A stretch of 64,000 bases of DNA from Dechloromonas sp. Dech2017. Lineage in GTDB: Bacteria; Pseudomonadota; Gammaproteobacteria; Burkholderiales; Rhodocyclaceae. A program made the translations under genes and the position numbers. The DNA is taken from positions 1 to 64,000 of the forward strand of contig SSXW01000013.1 in NCBI GenBank assembly GCA_009469585.1, in the 5' to 3' direction. The notes under the pieces were generated by a model. That model did no database searches and had not been told where the DNA came from. It worked only from the letters and a program-made list of their open reading frames with translations. Shown here in pieces: positions 7,845-17,615 of the stretch; positions within the stretch are counted from its first letter, which is position 1; each line of letters begins with the position of its first letter.

Positions 7845-8086
7845 TGGAAAGGGCGGATTACGAACGCCTTCGCTGGCGCTGCATTCGTCGGGCCCTTCTC
7901 GAACTCGATATCACGCTGACGCGGTTTCTTGATGACGGGTTCGATAAGCTGAACGACGAAGAGCAGTTGTTGTTCGCGGAAATGGCCGACATGGAGGATC
8001 ACGAGCTCTGGTATTGGCTTAGTGGAAAGAGCGAATGCGACGATCCGCGGTTTGCACCCATTGTGGCGGCAGTTCGTAAGAGTTAA
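7844..8086 (+). CDS. sdhE: SdhE, flavinylation factor of succinate dehydrogenase
   Basis: An 80-aa cytoplasmic protein of the SdhE/YgfY (DUF339) family that promotes covalent FAD attachment to SdhA. Size, helical content, position directly after sdhB and the end motif ELWYWLSG all fit. The family signature RGxxE reads R-A-L-L-E here: the glycine is alanine. Start ATG overlaps the sdhB stop, so it is coupled to the operon. It is followed by an 81-bp gap before gltA. Confidence 0.9.
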   Translation: MERADYERLRWRCIRRALLELDITLTRFLDDGFDKLNDEEQLLFAEMADMEDHELWYWLSGKSECDDPRFAPIVAAVRKS

Positions 8087-8167
8087 GTAAGGTTTACGTT
8101 CTAACTTAGGGCGTTCACCATTTTTTGGCAGTGCAGTGATAACCAACACCTGTATAGGGAATAAATC

Positions 8168-9466
8168 ATGACGACCGAACGCAAGGCAACTCTGACGATC
8201 GACGGACAATCTCCTGTCGATTTTTCGATCATGTCCCCGACGCATGGCAACGATTGCGTCGATATCCGCACACTGGGTGCTAAAACCGGTTTGTTTACTT
8301 ATGACTCCGGTTTTCTGTCCACCGCCAGCTGCAAATCCACCATCACCTTCATCGACGGTGACAAGGGCGAGTTGCTGTACCGTGGTTACCCGATCGAGCA
8401 GTTGGCCAGCAATTGCAACTTCCTCGAAGTGGCCTATCTGCTGAAGAACGGCGAACTGCCCAATGCTGGTCAGAAGAAGGAATTCGAGACCACCATCAAG
8501 AACCACACGATGGTTCATGACCAACTGACCCGTTTCTACAACGGTTTCCGTCGCGATGCCCACCCGATGGCCGTGATGGTTGGTGTTGTCGGTGCGCTGT
8601 CGGCCTTCTACCATGAAGCGATGGATTACTCCGATGCCGAGCATCGCAACATCAGCTTCAACCGGATCGTCGCCAAGTTGCCGACCATCGTCGCCATGGC
8701 CTACAAGTACAACAAGGGTCTGCCCTTCATGTACCCGGACAACGAGCTGGACTACACCGCCAACTTCATGCACATGATTTTCGGAACGCCGTGCGAGAAG
8801 TACAAGCCGAATCCGGTTCTGGTCAATGCACTGGATACCATCTTCACGCTACATGCCGATCATGAGCAGAATGCCTCGACCTCGACCGTCCGTCTGGCCG
8901 GTTCGTCGGGCGCCAACCCGTTCGCCTGCATCTCGGCTGGTATCGCCTGCCTGTGGGGCCCGGCACACGGCGGTGCGAACGAAGCCTGCCTGCAGATGCT
9001 GGAAGAAATCGGCGACGTGTCGCGCGTTGGCGAGTACATCAAGCGCGCCAAGGACAAGAACGACTCGTTCAAGCTGATGGGCTTCGGTCACCGTGTCTAC
9101 AAGAACTTCGATCCGCGTGCCAAGCTGATGCGCAAGGTTTGCAACGACGTTCTCGGCGAACTCGGCCTGGAAAACGACCGCCTGTTCAAGCTGGCCATGG
9201 AACTGGAAAAGATCGCTCTGGAAGATCCGTACTTCGTCGAGAAGAAGCTCTACCCGAACGTCGACTTCTACTCCGGCATCGTTCAGAAGGCCATCGGCAT
9301 TCCGACCGACATGTTCACCTGTATCTTCGCACTGGCCCGTACGGTCGGCTGGATGACCCAGTGGGAAGAAATGATCACCGATCCGGAATACAAGATCGGT
9401 CGTCCGCGTCAGCTCTACATGGGCGCCGCCAAGCGCGACGTGGTCCCTCTCGCCCAACGTGGTTGA
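8168..9466 (+). CDS. gltA: Citrate synthase (type II)
   Basis: Condenses acetyl-CoA with oxaloacetate at TCA entry. 432 aa, the usual length of the hexameric NADH-sensitive class. Catalytic segments are visible: [15 protein letters not shown], the [10 protein letters not shown] loop, [13 protein letters not shown] and the conserved end [12 protein letters not shown]. The ATG follows AGGGAATA. It sits in the same orientation after sdhE with an 81-bp gap, and an intrinsic terminator lies just after its stop, so it likely ends the first transcription unit. Confidence 0.96.
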   Translation: MTTERKATLTIDGQSPVDFSIMSPTHGNDCVDIRTLGAKTGLFTYDSGFLSTASCKSTITFIDGDKGELLYRGYPIEQLASNCNFLEVAYLLKNGELPNAGQKKEFETTIKNHTMVHDQLTRFYNGFRRDAHPMAVMVGVVGALSAFYHEAMDYSDAEHRNISFNRIVAKLPTIVAMAYKYNKGLPFMYPDNELDYTANFMHMIFGTPCEKYKPNPVLVNALDTIFTLHADHEQNASTSTVRLAGSSGANPFACISAGIACLWGPAHGGANEACLQMLEEIGDVSRVGEYIKRAKDKNDSFKLMGFGHRVYKNFDPRAKLMRKVCNDVLGELGLENDRLFKLAMELEKIALEDPYFVEKKLYPNVDFYSGIVQKAIGIPTDMFTCIFALARTVGWMTQWEEMITDPEYKIGRPRQLYMGAAKRDVVPLAQRG

Positions 9467-9478
9467 TAATTTGAAATT

Positions 9479-9506
9479 GGGCGGCCATTTGGCCGCTCTT
9501 TTTTTT
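9479..9506 (+). terminator. Intrinsic terminator after gltA
   Basis: GCGGCC (9481-9486), four-base loop, GGCCGC (9491-9496), then an almost pure T-run to 9506. It separates sdh-gltA from sucAB. Confidence 0.85.
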
Positions 9507-9549
9507 CCCGCAGCCAGCAAAAAAGACAATAACCCTCAAGGGGTCGCCT

Positions 9550-12390
9550 ATGACTACGATGAATAATCTGTTCGACAGCACCATGTATTTTGGCGGCAAC
9601 GCGCCGTTCGTTGAAGAACTGTACGAGAACTATCTCGACAACCCGACTTCTGTGCCCGAAGAGTGGCGCGACTATTTCGATCGTCTGGCTCAGATGCCGG
9701 GTTACGTCGCCCGTGACGTGGCCCATGCGCCGGTCGTCGCCGCGTTTGCCGAACTCGGCAAGAGCGGTGGCTTCCGTCAGGCTGGCCCCGCCACATCATC
9801 CAGCGAGCACCACAAGCAGTCGGCAGTTGGCCAACTGGTTACCGCCTATCGTTCGCTCGGGACCCGCTGGGCCGACCTGGACCCGTTGAAGCGTTTGCCC
9901 CGGCCGAAAATCGACGAACTCGAGCCGTCGTTCTACGGTTTTACCGAGGCCGACATCAACCAGTCGTTCAGTGTCGGTTCCTTGAAGGGCCTGCCGGCCG
10001 AGGCCAAGTTCGGCGATATTCTCGAGACGCTCAAGCAGACCTACTGCGGAACGATCGGCGTCGAGTACATGTACATGACGGATTACAACGAGAAACGCTG
10101 GCTACAGGAGCGCCTCGAAACCATCCGTTCGCGTCCGAGCTACAGCGCCGATCAGAAAAAACGCATCCTGGAGAGGTTGACCGCAGCCGAGACCCTCGAA
10201 CGCTACCTGCACACCAAGTACGTTGGCCAGAAGCGTTTCTCGCTCGAGGGCGGTGAATCGCTGATCGTCGCCATGGACGAAGCCATTCGCAGTGGTGGCC
10301 AGTTGGGCGTTGACGAAGTGGTCGTCGGCATGGCCCACCGTGGCCGCCTGAACGTGCTGGTCAATACGCTGGGCAAGGCCCCGTCGATGCTCTTCGCCGA
10401 ATTCGAAGGCAAGAAGAAGAGCGATCTGTCGGCCGGCGACGTCAAATACCACATGGGCTTCTCGTCCGATGTATCCACGCCGGGCGGCGCCTGCCACCTG
10501 ACCCTGGCCTTCAACCCGTCCCACCTCGAAATCGTCAATCCGGTGGTGGCCGGTTCGGTCTATGCCCGCCAGGTTCGCCGCGGCGAAGGCAGCAAGACCA
10601 AGGTCATGCCCATTCTTGTGCACGGCGATGCGGCCGTGGCCGGCCAGGGCGTCAACCAGGAAATGCTCAACTTCGCGCAGACCCGCGGTTACGGCGTCGG
10701 TGGCGTCCTGCACATCGTCGTCAACAACCAGGTCGGTTTCACCACCTCCGACCCGCGCGACTATCGCTCCGGCCACTATTGCACCGACATCTTCAAGATG
10801 GTCGATGCCCCGATCTTCCACGTCAATGGCGACGATCCGGAAGCCGTCGCGCTGGTTACCCAGTTCGCCGTCGAATACCGCCAGCAGTTCCAGAAGGACG
10901 TGGTCATCGACATCATCTGTTTCCGCAAGCTCGGCCACAACGAGCAGGACGAACCGATGGTCACCCAGCCGCTGATGTACAAGATCATCAGCAAGCATCC
11001 GGGTACCCGCAAGGTTTACGGCGACAAGCTGATCGCCGAAGGCGTGCTGGCAGCGGACGGTCCCGATGCGATGATCGCCGAATACCGGGCGCACCTCGAC
11101 AAGGGCGAACTGCTGTACAACCCGGTGCTGGCTGGCTACAAGCATCCGAACACCATCGACTGGACGCCGTATCTGACCAAGAACTACATCGAGACCTGCG
11201 ACACTACCGTCCCGATGAAGGAACTGAAGCGTCTGTCCGAGCGCCTGACCACGCTGCCGGAAGGCTTCACGCTGCACTCGCGGGTCAAGAAAATCGTCGA
11301 GGACCGCGCTGCGATGGGCGACGGCAAATTGCCGGTCGACTGGGGCATGGCCGAGAACCTGGCCTATGCGTCGCTGCTGGTTTCGGGCTATGGCGTGCGC
11401 ATTTCGGGTGAGGACGTCGGTCGCGGTACCTTCTTCCACCGCCACGCCGCTTTCCACGACCAGAACCGCACCAGCTGGGACATCGGCACCTACCACCCGC
11501 TGAAGAACCTGCAGGAAAAGCAGGCCGGCTTCCAGTGCTACGACTCGGTGCTTTCCGAAGAAGCCGTTCTCGCCTTCGACTACGGCTACGCCTCGGCCAA
11601 CCCGTACGAGCTGGTCATCTGGGAAGGCCAGTTCGGCGACTTCGCCAACGGTGCCCAGGTCGTCATCGACCAATTCATCGCCTCCGGCGAAGCCAAATGG
11701 GGTCGCGCCTGCGGTCTGGTCATGCTGCTGCCGCACGGCTACGAAGGCCAGGGTCCGGAACACTCATCGGCCCGCCTCGAGCGCTTCATGAACCAGTGTG
11801 CCGAGATGAACATGGAAGTCTGCGTGCCGACCACGGCCGCCCAGGTCTTCCACATGCTCCGCCGGCAGGCCGTTCGCATGCAGCGCAAGCCGCTGATCGT
11901 CATGTCGCCCAAGTCGCTGCTGCGCCACAAGGATGCCGCTTCGCCGCTGGAAGACCTGGCCAACGGCGAGTTCCAGCGCGTCATCGGCGAAGTCGACGAG
12001 CTCGACAACAAGAAGGTCAAGCGTGTCGTCCTCTGTTCCGGCAAGGTCTACTACGACCTGGTCGCTGCCCGCCGCGAGAAGAAGATCAGCGATATCGCCA
12101 TCGTCCGCATCGAGCAGTTGTATCCCTTCCCGAAGGTGTCGCTCGAGAAGGAACTGGCCAAGTATCCCAAGGCGACCGAGATCGTCTGGTGCCAGGAAGA
12201 GCCGCGCAATCAGGGCGCCTGGTACTGGATCGCTTCGCGGCATCACATCGATTCCGTCATTGGCGTCAAGCGTCAACTACTGCTGGTTTCCCGTCCGGCC
12301 TCGCCGTCTCCGGCTGTCGGGTATCTGGCCAAGCACAACGAGCAACAAAAGGCACTTGTCGAGTCCGCATTGGGCAAGATCGAGTACTGA
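9550..12390 (+). CDS. sucA: 2-oxoglutarate dehydrogenase E1 component
   Basis: Thiamine-diphosphate-dependent decarboxylase of the 2-oxoglutarate dehydrogenase complex (946 aa, family norm about 930-950). The N-terminal E2-binding tail (FGGNAPFVEELYENYL) is followed by the ThDP fold with GMAHRGRLNVLVN, GDAAVAGQGVNQE and NNQVGFTTSDP. The C-terminal transketolase-like part contains GQFGDFANGAQVVIDQF and HGYEGQGPEHSSAR. ATG 9550 follows AAGGGG. It forms an operon with sucB 24 bp downstream. A partial copy of the dispersed motif (core at 10176-10187) lies inside it. Confidence 0.96.
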   Translation: MTTMNNLFDSTMYFGGNAPFVEELYENYLDNPTSVPEEWRDYFDRLAQMPGYVARDVAHAPVVAAFAELGKSGGFRQAGPATSSSEHHKQSAVGQLVTAYRSLGTRWADLDPLKRLPRPKIDELEPSFYGFTEADINQSFSVGSLKGLPAEAKFGDILETLKQTYCGTIGVEYMYMTDYNEKRWLQERLETIRSRPSYSADQKKRILERLTAAETLERYLHTKYVGQKRFSLEGGESLIVAMDEAIRSGGQLGVDEVVVGMAHRGRLNVLVNTLGKAPSMLFAEFEGKKKSDLSAGDVKYHMGFSSDVSTPGGACHLTLAFNPSHLEIVNPVVAGSVYARQVRRGEGSKTKVMPILVHGDAAVAGQGVNQEMLNFAQTRGYGVGGVLHIVVNNQVGFTTSDPRDYRSGHYCTDIFKMVDAPIFHVNGDDPEAVALVTQFAVEYRQQFQKDVVIDIICFRKLGHNEQDEPMVTQPLMYKIISKHPGTRKVYGDKLIAEGVLAADGPDAMIAEYRAHLDKGELLYNPVLAGYKHPNTIDWTPYLTKNYIETCDTTVPMKELKRLSERLTTLPEGFTLHSRVKKIVEDRAAMGDGKLPVDWGMAENLAYASLLVSGYGVRISGEDVGRGTFFHRHAAFHDQNRTSWDIGTYHPLKNLQEKQAGFQCYDSVLSEEAVLAFDYGYASANPYELVIWEGQFGDFANGAQVVIDQFIASGEAKWGRACGLVMLLPHGYEGQGPEHSSARLERFMNQCAEMNMEVCVPTTAAQVFHMLRRQAVRMQRKPLIVMSPKSLLRHKDAASPLEDLANGEFQRVIGEVDELDNKKVKRVVLCSGKVYYDLVAARREKKISDIAIVRIEQLYPFPKVSLEKELAKYPKATEIVWCQEEPRNQGAWYWIASRHHIDSVIGVKRQLLLVSRPASPSPAVGYLAKHNEQQKALVESALGKIEY

Positions 12391-12414
12391 TAACTAAAGC
12401 AGAGTGGAGTCCCT

Positions 12415-13641
12415 ATGAGCATTATCGAAGTCCAAGTTCCCCAGCTTTCCGAGTCCGTTGCCGAAGGCACGCTCGCATCCTGGAAAAAGAAGATCGGCGA
12501 AGCCGTTGCCCGCGACGAAATCCTGATCGACATCGAAACCGACAAGGTCGTCCTGGAAGTTCCGTCGCCTGGCGCCGGTGTGCTGGTCGAGATCATCAAG
12601 GGTGACGGCGAAACCGTCGTTTCCGGCGAGTTGATCGCCAAGATCGATACCGCCGCCACTGCCAGTGCTGTCGCTCCGGCCGCCGAAGCGCCTAAGGCCG
12701 CTGCCCCGGCGGCTGCGCCGGCCGCCGCTGCCGCTGCCCCGGCCGGTACGGCTAGCCCGGCTGCCCGCAAGATCCTCGACGAGAAGGGTATTGCCGCGGC
12801 CGACGTCGCCGGCTCCGGCCGTGGCGGTCGCGTCACCAAGGAAGATGCCGTGGCTGCCGCGCCCAAGGCCATCCCGGCTTCGCCGACCGCCAAGCCGGCT
12901 GCTGCCATCTCGGCCCCGGCCACCAACGTCGCCCTCGGCGAGCGTACCGAACAGCGCGTGCCGATGACCCGCCTGCGCGCCCGCATCGCCGAGCGTCTGC
13001 TGCAGTCGCAACAGACCAACGCCATCCTGACCACCTTCAACGAGGTGAACATGGCGCCGGTCATGGCCCTGCGCAAGCAGTACGGCGAGAAGTTCGAGAA
13101 GGCCCATGGCGTCCGCCTCGGCTTCATGGGCTTCTTCGTCAAGGCTGCCTGTGCCGCGCTGCAGAAGTTCCCCATCCTCAACGCCTCGGTCGATGGCAAT
13201 GACATCGTCTATCATGGCTTCATCGACATCGGCATCGCCGTTGGTTCGCCGCGCGGCCTGGTCGTGCCGATCATCCGCAACGCCGATCAGCTGACCATCG
13301 CCGAGATCGAGAAGCAGATCGCCGACTTCGGTACCAAGGCCAAGGATGGCAAGATCTCCATCGAGGACCTGACCGGCGGCACCTTCTCCATCTCCAACGG
13401 CGGCATCTTCGGCTCGATGATGTCGACTCCGATCATCAACCCGCCGCAATCCGCCATCCTCGGCATCCATGCCACCAAGGATCGTGCCGTGGTCGAAAAT
13501 GGCCAGGTCGTTGTTCGTCCGATGAACTACCTCGCCATGTCCTACGACCACCGCATCATCGACGGTCGTGAAGCCGTCCTCGGCCTGGTGACCATGAAGG
13601 AAGCGCTGGAAGATCCGTCGCGCCTGCTGCTCGGCGTCTGA
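12415..13641 (+). CDS. sucB: Dihydrolipoyl succinyltransferase (E2 of 2-oxoglutarate dehydrogenase)
   Basis: Core of the complex (408 aa), transferring the succinyl group to CoA. One N-terminal lipoyl domain has the lipoylation Lys in [12 protein letters not shown]. An Ala/Pro-rich linker follows (about residues 80-115), then the peripheral-subunit-binding domain (ARKILDEKG...[10 protein letters not shown]) and the catalytic domain ending in the active-site motif [13 protein letters not shown]. It is in an operon with sucA; the gap to lpdA carries small repeats. Confidence 0.96.
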   Translation: MSIIEVQVPQLSESVAEGTLASWKKKIGEAVARDEILIDIETDKVVLEVPSPGAGVLVEIIKGDGETVVSGELIAKIDTAATASAVAPAAEAPKAAAPAAAPAAAAAAPAGTASPAARKILDEKGIAAADVAGSGRGGRVTKEDAVAAAPKAIPASPTAKPAAAISAPATNVALGERTEQRVPMTRLRARIAERLLQSQQTNAILTTFNEVNMAPVMALRKQYGEKFEKAHGVRLGFMGFFVKAACAALQKFPILNASVDGNDIVYHGFIDIGIAVGSPRGLVVPIIRNADQLTIAEIEKQIADFGTKAKDGKISIEDLTGGTFSISNGGIFGSMMSTPIINPPQSAILGIHATKDRAVVENGQVVVRPMNYLAMSYDHRIIDGREAVLGLVTMKEALEDPSRLLLGV

Positions 13642-13650
13642 TCCGGGATC

Positions 13651-13726
13651 GAGTTGCCTAGTTGCCTAGGATCGAGCGAGGCTTTCGGCTTTGCTCGATC
13701 CTCGATCCTAATATCTCGATCCTAAT
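13651..13726. repeat. Cluster of short direct and inverted repeats between sucB and lpdA
   Basis: Three short repeats are packed in 76 bp. GTTGCCTA occurs twice in tandem (13653-13660, 13661-13668). GGATCGAGC (13669-13677) is inverted as GCTCGATCC (13693-13701), making a 9-bp stem. TCGATCCTAAT is directly repeated (13702-13712 and 13716-13726). No T-run follows, so this is not a standard terminator. It may tune sucB-lpdA mRNA stability. Confidence 0.7.
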
Positions 13727-13737
13727 CGGAGTTCTAC

Positions 13738-15162
13738 ATGTCCAAGCAATTTGACGTGCTCGTCATCGGCGGCGGCCCCGGCGGTTATATCGCTGCCATT
13801 CGCGCCTCCCAACTGGGCTTCACCGCTGCCTGTGCCGAATCCAATCCCTATGCCGATCCGAAGGGCGAACCGCGCCTCGGCGGCACCTGCCTGAACGTCG
13901 GCTGCATCCCGTCCAAGGCGCTGCTGCACACCTCGCACCTGTTCGAGGAAGCCAACCACAGTTTCGAAGCCCAGGGCATCAAGGTCGGCAAGGCAACCAT
14001 CGACGTGCCGGTCATGAAGGCACGCAAGGATGGCGTGGTCAACCAGCTGACCGGCGGCATCAAGATGCTGCTCAAGAAGAACAAGGTCAGCTTCCTGCCC
14101 GGCCACGGCTCCTTCGTCGGCAAGGAAGGCGATTACTGGAAGGTCAAGGTCGGCGAAGAAGAGGTCCTGGCCAAGCAGGTCATCGTCGCCACCGGCTCGA
14201 AGGCCCGTCACCTGCCCAATGTGGCGGTCGACCAGAAAATCGTCATGGATAACGAAGGTGCGCTGAACCAGGAATCCGTGCCGAAGAAGCTGGCCATCAT
14301 CGGCGCCGGCGTCATCGGTCTGGAAATGGGTTCCGTGTGGCGTCGCGTCGGCTCCGAGGTCACTGTCCTCGAAGCCATGCCCGATTTCCTGGCCGCCGCT
14401 GACGTCGATGTCGCCAAGGAAGCCCTCAAGCTGTTCACCAAGCAGGGCCTGAACATCCAGATGGGCGTCAAGATCGGCGACATCAAGACGACCAAGAAGG
14501 GCGTTTCGATCGCCTACGCCGACAAGGATGGCAAGGAACAGAAGCTCGATGCCGATCGCCTGATCGTCTCCATCGGCCGGGTGCCCAATACCGACGGGCT
14601 GAATGCCGAAGGCGTCGGCCTCAAGCTCGACGCCCGCGGCTTTGTCGAGGTCGATGGCCACTGCGCCACCAACCTGCCGGGCGTCTGGGCCATCGGCGAC
14701 GTCGTGCGCGGCCCGATGCTGGCGCACAAGGCGCATGAAGAAGGCGTCATGGTTGCCGAGTTGATGGCCGGCCAGGCCGGTCACTGCAATTTCGACACCA
14801 TTCCCTGGGTCATCTACACCTCGCCGGAAATCGCCTGGGTCGGCAAGACCGAGCAGGCGCTCAAGGCCGAAGGCATCGAGTACAAGCCAGGCAAGGTGCC
14901 CTTCCTGGCCAACGGCCGGGCTCTCGGCATGGGCGATCCGTCCGGCTTCGTCAAGGTGCTGGCCTGCAAGCAGACCGATCGCATCCTCGGCGTGCACATC
15001 ATCGGCGCCAATGCCTCGGAAATCATCGCCGAAGCCGTCGTCGCCATGGAGTTCGGCGGTGCGGCCGAAGACCTGGCCCGCATCTGCCATGCCCACCCGA
15101 CCCTGTCGGAAACGGTGCATGAAGCCGCGCTGGCCTGCGACAAGCGGACGCTGAATTTCTAA
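13738..15162 (+). CDS. lpdA: Dihydrolipoyl dehydrogenase (E3)
   Basis: FAD-dependent disulfide oxidoreductase (474 aa) that reoxidises the lipoyl groups of E2 and reduces NAD+. FAD-binding GGGPGGY (residues 11-17), redox pair Cys51/Cys56 in [16 protein letters not shown]-binding [13 protein letters not shown], and the catalytic base in HAHPTLSE near the C-terminus are all present. ATG 13738 follows CGGAG. It is the third gene of the suc cluster and is followed by a strong terminator. Confidence 0.96.
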   Translation: MSKQFDVLVIGGGPGGYIAAIRASQLGFTAACAESNPYADPKGEPRLGGTCLNVGCIPSKALLHTSHLFEEANHSFEAQGIKVGKATIDVPVMKARKDGVVNQLTGGIKMLLKKNKVSFLPGHGSFVGKEGDYWKVKVGEEEVLAKQVIVATGSKARHLPNVAVDQKIVMDNEGALNQESVPKKLAIIGAGVIGLEMGSVWRRVGSEVTVLEAMPDFLAAADVDVAKEALKLFTKQGLNIQMGVKIGDIKTTKKGVSIAYADKDGKEQKLDADRLIVSIGRVPNTDGLNAEGVGLKLDARGFVEVDGHCATNLPGVWAIGDVVRGPMLAHKAHEEGVMVAELMAGQAGHCNFDTIPWVIYTSPEIAWVGKTEQALKAEGIEYKPGKVPFLANGRALGMGDPSGFVKVLACKQTDRILGVHIIGANASEIIAEAVVAMEFGGAAEDLARICHAHPTLSETVHEAALACDKRTLNF

Positions 15163-15182
15163 GGCGGAACCGCCTTCGTTTC

Positions 15183-15219
15183 AAGGCGGGTGCGGCGACG
15201 CTCCCGCCTTTTTCTTTCT
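15183..15219 (+). terminator. Intrinsic terminator after lpdA
   Basis: AAGGCGGG (15183-15190) pairs with CCCGCCTT (15203-15210), and a T-rich tract follows (to 15219). It ends the sucAB-lpdA unit before zapE. Confidence 0.8.
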
Positions 15220-15263
15220 TGGCCGTGGCAAAATATGCCCTCCCCACGAGCTGAATCAGAACG

Positions 15264-16382
15264 ATGCCCCACAACAAACTCAAGGTGTCCGCCAACGGCA
15301 TGCTGGACGCCTACCAGGCGTTGCTCGCGGCGCGCGGCTATATCGCCGATGCCGCCCAGATGACGGCGGCCAACGCCTTGCAGAGCCTGTACACCAGCCT
15401 GCTTTACTTCAAGGTGGATCGTGGCCGCACCTTCAAGCGGCTGCTGTCGCCGCCCAAGCCGCCCAAGGGGGTATATTTCTGGGGCGGAGTGGGGCGCGGC
15501 AAGAGTTTCCTGATGGATTGCTTCTACGACTCGGTTCCCTACCGCCGCAAGAAGCGCATCCATTTTCATGCCTTCATGCAGCAGATCCACCACGATCTCG
15601 ACCGCTACAAGGGCGAGCCCGACCCGATGCTGAAGATCGCCGGGCAGATCGCCCGTGACGTGCGGCTGCTCTGTTTCGACGAGTTCCATGTCTCCGACAT
15701 CGCCGACGCGATGATCCTCGGCCGCCTGCTCGACGGGCTGTTCGCCCAGGGCGTGATCCTGGTCATGACCTCGAACTACCCGCCCGCCATGTTGTACCCG
15801 AACGGCCTCCATCGGGAGAGTTTCCTGCCGACCATCGCCCTGTTGCAGAAGCATCTCGATGTCTTCGAGGTCGAAGCCGGCGTCGATTACCGCCTGCGGG
15901 CCCTGGAGCAGGTCGAGATCTTCCACTATCCGGCCGACCAGGCCGCCGAGCGGAAGATGCAGGATTACTTTGCCATGGTCGGCGGCGAAGCCGGCGAGGA
16001 GGGCGGTGAAATCGAGGTTCTCGGCCGCCAGGTGCCTACCCTGCGCCGCGGTCACGGCGTCATCTGGTTCGATTTCCGGACGCTGTGCGGCGGCCCCCGC
16101 TCGCAGAACGACTACCTGGAAATCGCCCGCAGCTACCACACCGTCCTGCTCTCGCACATTCCCCGGATGACCCGCCACCAGTCGTCCGAAGCACGGCGCT
16201 TCACCTGGCTGGTCGATGTCTTCTACGACCACAAGGTCAAGCTAATCGCCACCGCCGATTGCCCGGCCGAGGAGCTGTACACCGAGGGCACCCAGGCCGG
16301 CGAATTCGCCCGCACGGTGAGCCGGCTGACCGAAATGCACTCGCGGGAATACCTGGCCCTGCCGCACGTCGCGTCGGCCTGA
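15264..16382 (+). CDS. zapE: Cell division protein ZapE (AFG1-like ATPase)
   Basis: A 372-aa P-loop ATPase of the AFG1/LACE1 family; in E. coli ZapE associates with the Z-ring under low oxygen. Walker A is GGVGRGKS (residues 74-81), Walker B is RLLCFDEFHV, and VILVMTSNYPP is the sensor-like motif. Length fits the family. It lies 101 bp after lpdA behind a terminator, so it probably has its own promoter. Its position after lpdA is common in betaproteobacteria. Confidence 0.9.
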   Translation: MPHNKLKVSANGMLDAYQALLAARGYIADAAQMTAANALQSLYTSLLYFKVDRGRTFKRLLSPPKPPKGVYFWGGVGRGKSFLMDCFYDSVPYRRKKRIHFHAFMQQIHHDLDRYKGEPDPMLKIAGQIARDVRLLCFDEFHVSDIADAMILGRLLDGLFAQGVILVMTSNYPPAMLYPNGLHRESFLPTIALLQKHLDVFEVEAGVDYRLRALEQVEIFHYPADQAAERKMQDYFAMVGGEAGEEGGEIEVLGRQVPTLRRGHGVIWFDFRTLCGGPRSQNDYLEIARSYHTVLLSHIPRMTRHQSSEARRFTWLVDVFYDHKVKLIATADCPAEELYTEGTQAGEFARTVSRLTEMHSREYLALPHVASA

Positions 16383-16542
16383 GAGCCTGTGAACCATTTG
16401 TTCACACCCGCTCCCGGCGCCCAGACCAGCCCGCTCGGCGTTGCCAATGCTCGCCATAGCCCGAGCTATGGCTGTGCTTGGCGCCTTGATCGGGCTCGCC
16501 TGGACACGTTGCTCGGGCACGCCCAAATAATTCACAGGCTCT
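16382..16542. repeat. 161-bp MITE-like element with 12-bp terminal inverted repeats
   Basis: The gap between zapE and the next gene is filled by one structure. AGAGCCTGTGAA (16382-16393) is repeated inverted as TTCACAGGCTCT (16531-16542). A central hairpin is formed by GCCATAGC (16453-16460) and GCTATGGC (16465-16472) with a four-base loop. It has no ORF of its own. Size and symmetry suggest a miniature inverted-repeat element or REP-type repeat; its first base overlaps the zapE stop codon. Confidence 0.75.
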
Positions 16543-16557
16543 GAGGTAAGGAGACGC

Positions 16558-16594
16558 TTTTGAAATTTGCCCTGAAATTCGCGTTGACCGCAGC
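16558..16594 (-). repeat. Dispersed USS-like motif, copy 1 (exact core)
   Basis: Core GCTGCGGTCAAC on the minus strand (16583-16594), followed by A/T tracts GAATTT and CAAATTTCA. It lies in the signal-peptide region of the gene at 16560. Confidence 0.75.
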
Positions 16595-17363
16595 AATCGC
16601 CTGCTGGATGAGCTTTTGCCTGGCCCAGCAGCTGGAGATCATTCCGCTACGCAGCAAGAGCGTCGACGACGTGCTCCCCGTGCTGCTGCCGCTGGTCGAG
16701 CCGGGCGGCACGCTGACCGGGGCCAACGACCAGTTGTTCCTCAAGGCTTCGTCGGCCAACCGGGCCGAAATCAAGCGGGTGCTGGCCAGCATCGACCGGC
16801 CTAGCCGTCGGCTGATCATCCGCATCAGCCATAACCGCCAGAGCGAGCAGGCGACGCGCGGCGCCCAGGCCGGCGGCCAGGTCGTGCTGGGCGGCACCGG
16901 GCGCTCGCGGGTCGACGCCCAGGTCTGGGACACGCGCAGCGCGCGCGGCGAAAACAACAGCCAGATGGTGCAGACGGTCGACGGCGGCCAGGCCTTCATC
17001 CAGGTCGGCCGCTCGCTCGCCGTACCGATGCGCCAGACGCTGCTCGGGCCGGGCGGGGCGGTGATCAACGAAGGCCTCGTCTATCGCGACGTCGGCTCCG
17101 GCTTCTACGCTGTGCCGCGGGTCAACGGCGAACGGGTCAGCATCGAGATTTCGCAGCAGGCGGCCAGCGTCGGCGCCGGTGGGCGGGGCGACATCAGCAG
17201 CCAGCGTTTGTCGACCACGGTTTCCGGGCGCCTCGGCGAGTGGATCGAACTGGGCGGCAGCGGCCGCCAGGCCAGCGGCCAGCAGGGTGGGGCACTCAAT
17301 CTGTCGACCGGCGATGTTCGCGACAACCGCTCGATCTGGCTGATGGTGGAGGAAGTGCAGTGA
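16560..17363 (+). CDS. Secretin N-domain-like periplasmic protein, function unknown
   Basis: A 267-aa exported protein: a signal peptide (about residues 1-23, ending CLAQQ) and then a short domain LEIIPLRSKSVDDVLPVL...ASSANRAEIKRVLASID, typical of the small N1/NolW-type domain of secretins. The rest is glycine-rich with no secretin pore domain. It may be a pilus or secretion accessory protein, but no such genes are adjacent. The start is TTG 16560 (GGAG at 16550-16553); no ATG fits. It overlaps the start of the next small membrane protein gene. Confidence 0.65.
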   Translation: MKFALKFALTAAIACWMSFCLAQQLEIIPLRSKSVDDVLPVLLPLVEPGGTLTGANDQLFLKASSANRAEIKRVLASIDRPSRRLIIRISHNRQSEQATRGAQAGGQVVLGGTGRSRVDAQVWDTRSARGENNSQMVQTVDGGQAFIQVGRSLAVPMRQTLLGPGGAVINEGLVYRDVGSGFYAVPRVNGERVSIEISQQAASVGAGGRGDISSQRLSTTVSGRLGEWIELGGSGRQASGQQGGALNLSTGDVRDNRSIWLMVEEVQ

Positions 17364-17605
17364 ACGAACTGAAACGCAATATCGGCCAGAAAGTGGCGCT
17401 GGTCACGGCGGGCTTTTGCGCCATGCTGGCCTTGCCGGCCTTCGGCCTCTTCGTCTGGCTGTGGCTGGAACGCGGCCTGGCCGACACCTGGGTGCCCAGC
17501 GCCCTGGCCACGGTCGGCTTCCTCGGCGCCTGCGCCGTCGTCCTCTACGTGATCAGCCGGCCGCAGCCGCCCTTGCCGGACGACGGCGTTCCGACCGAAC
17601 GCTGA
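17360..17605 (+). CDS. Small two-helix membrane protein, function unknown
   Basis: An 81-aa protein with two predicted transmembrane helices (about residues 14-34 and 45-64) and a Pro-rich tail. The start is GTG 17360, preceded by GGAGG and overlapping the stop of the upstream gene (GTGA), so the two are coupled. No recognisable family. The pair probably acts together at the envelope. Confidence 0.7.
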   Translation: MNELKRNIGQKVALVTAGFCAMLALPAFGLFVWLWLERGLADTWVPSALATVGFLGACAVVLYVISRPQPPLPDDGVPTER

Positions 17606-17615
17606 GCGTTGGCGG

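Noticed and set aside
14222..14240. GCGGTCGACCAGAAAATCG in lpdA as a motif copy
   Set aside because: The second A/T tract is missing and the sequence is explained by conserved Lpd residues.
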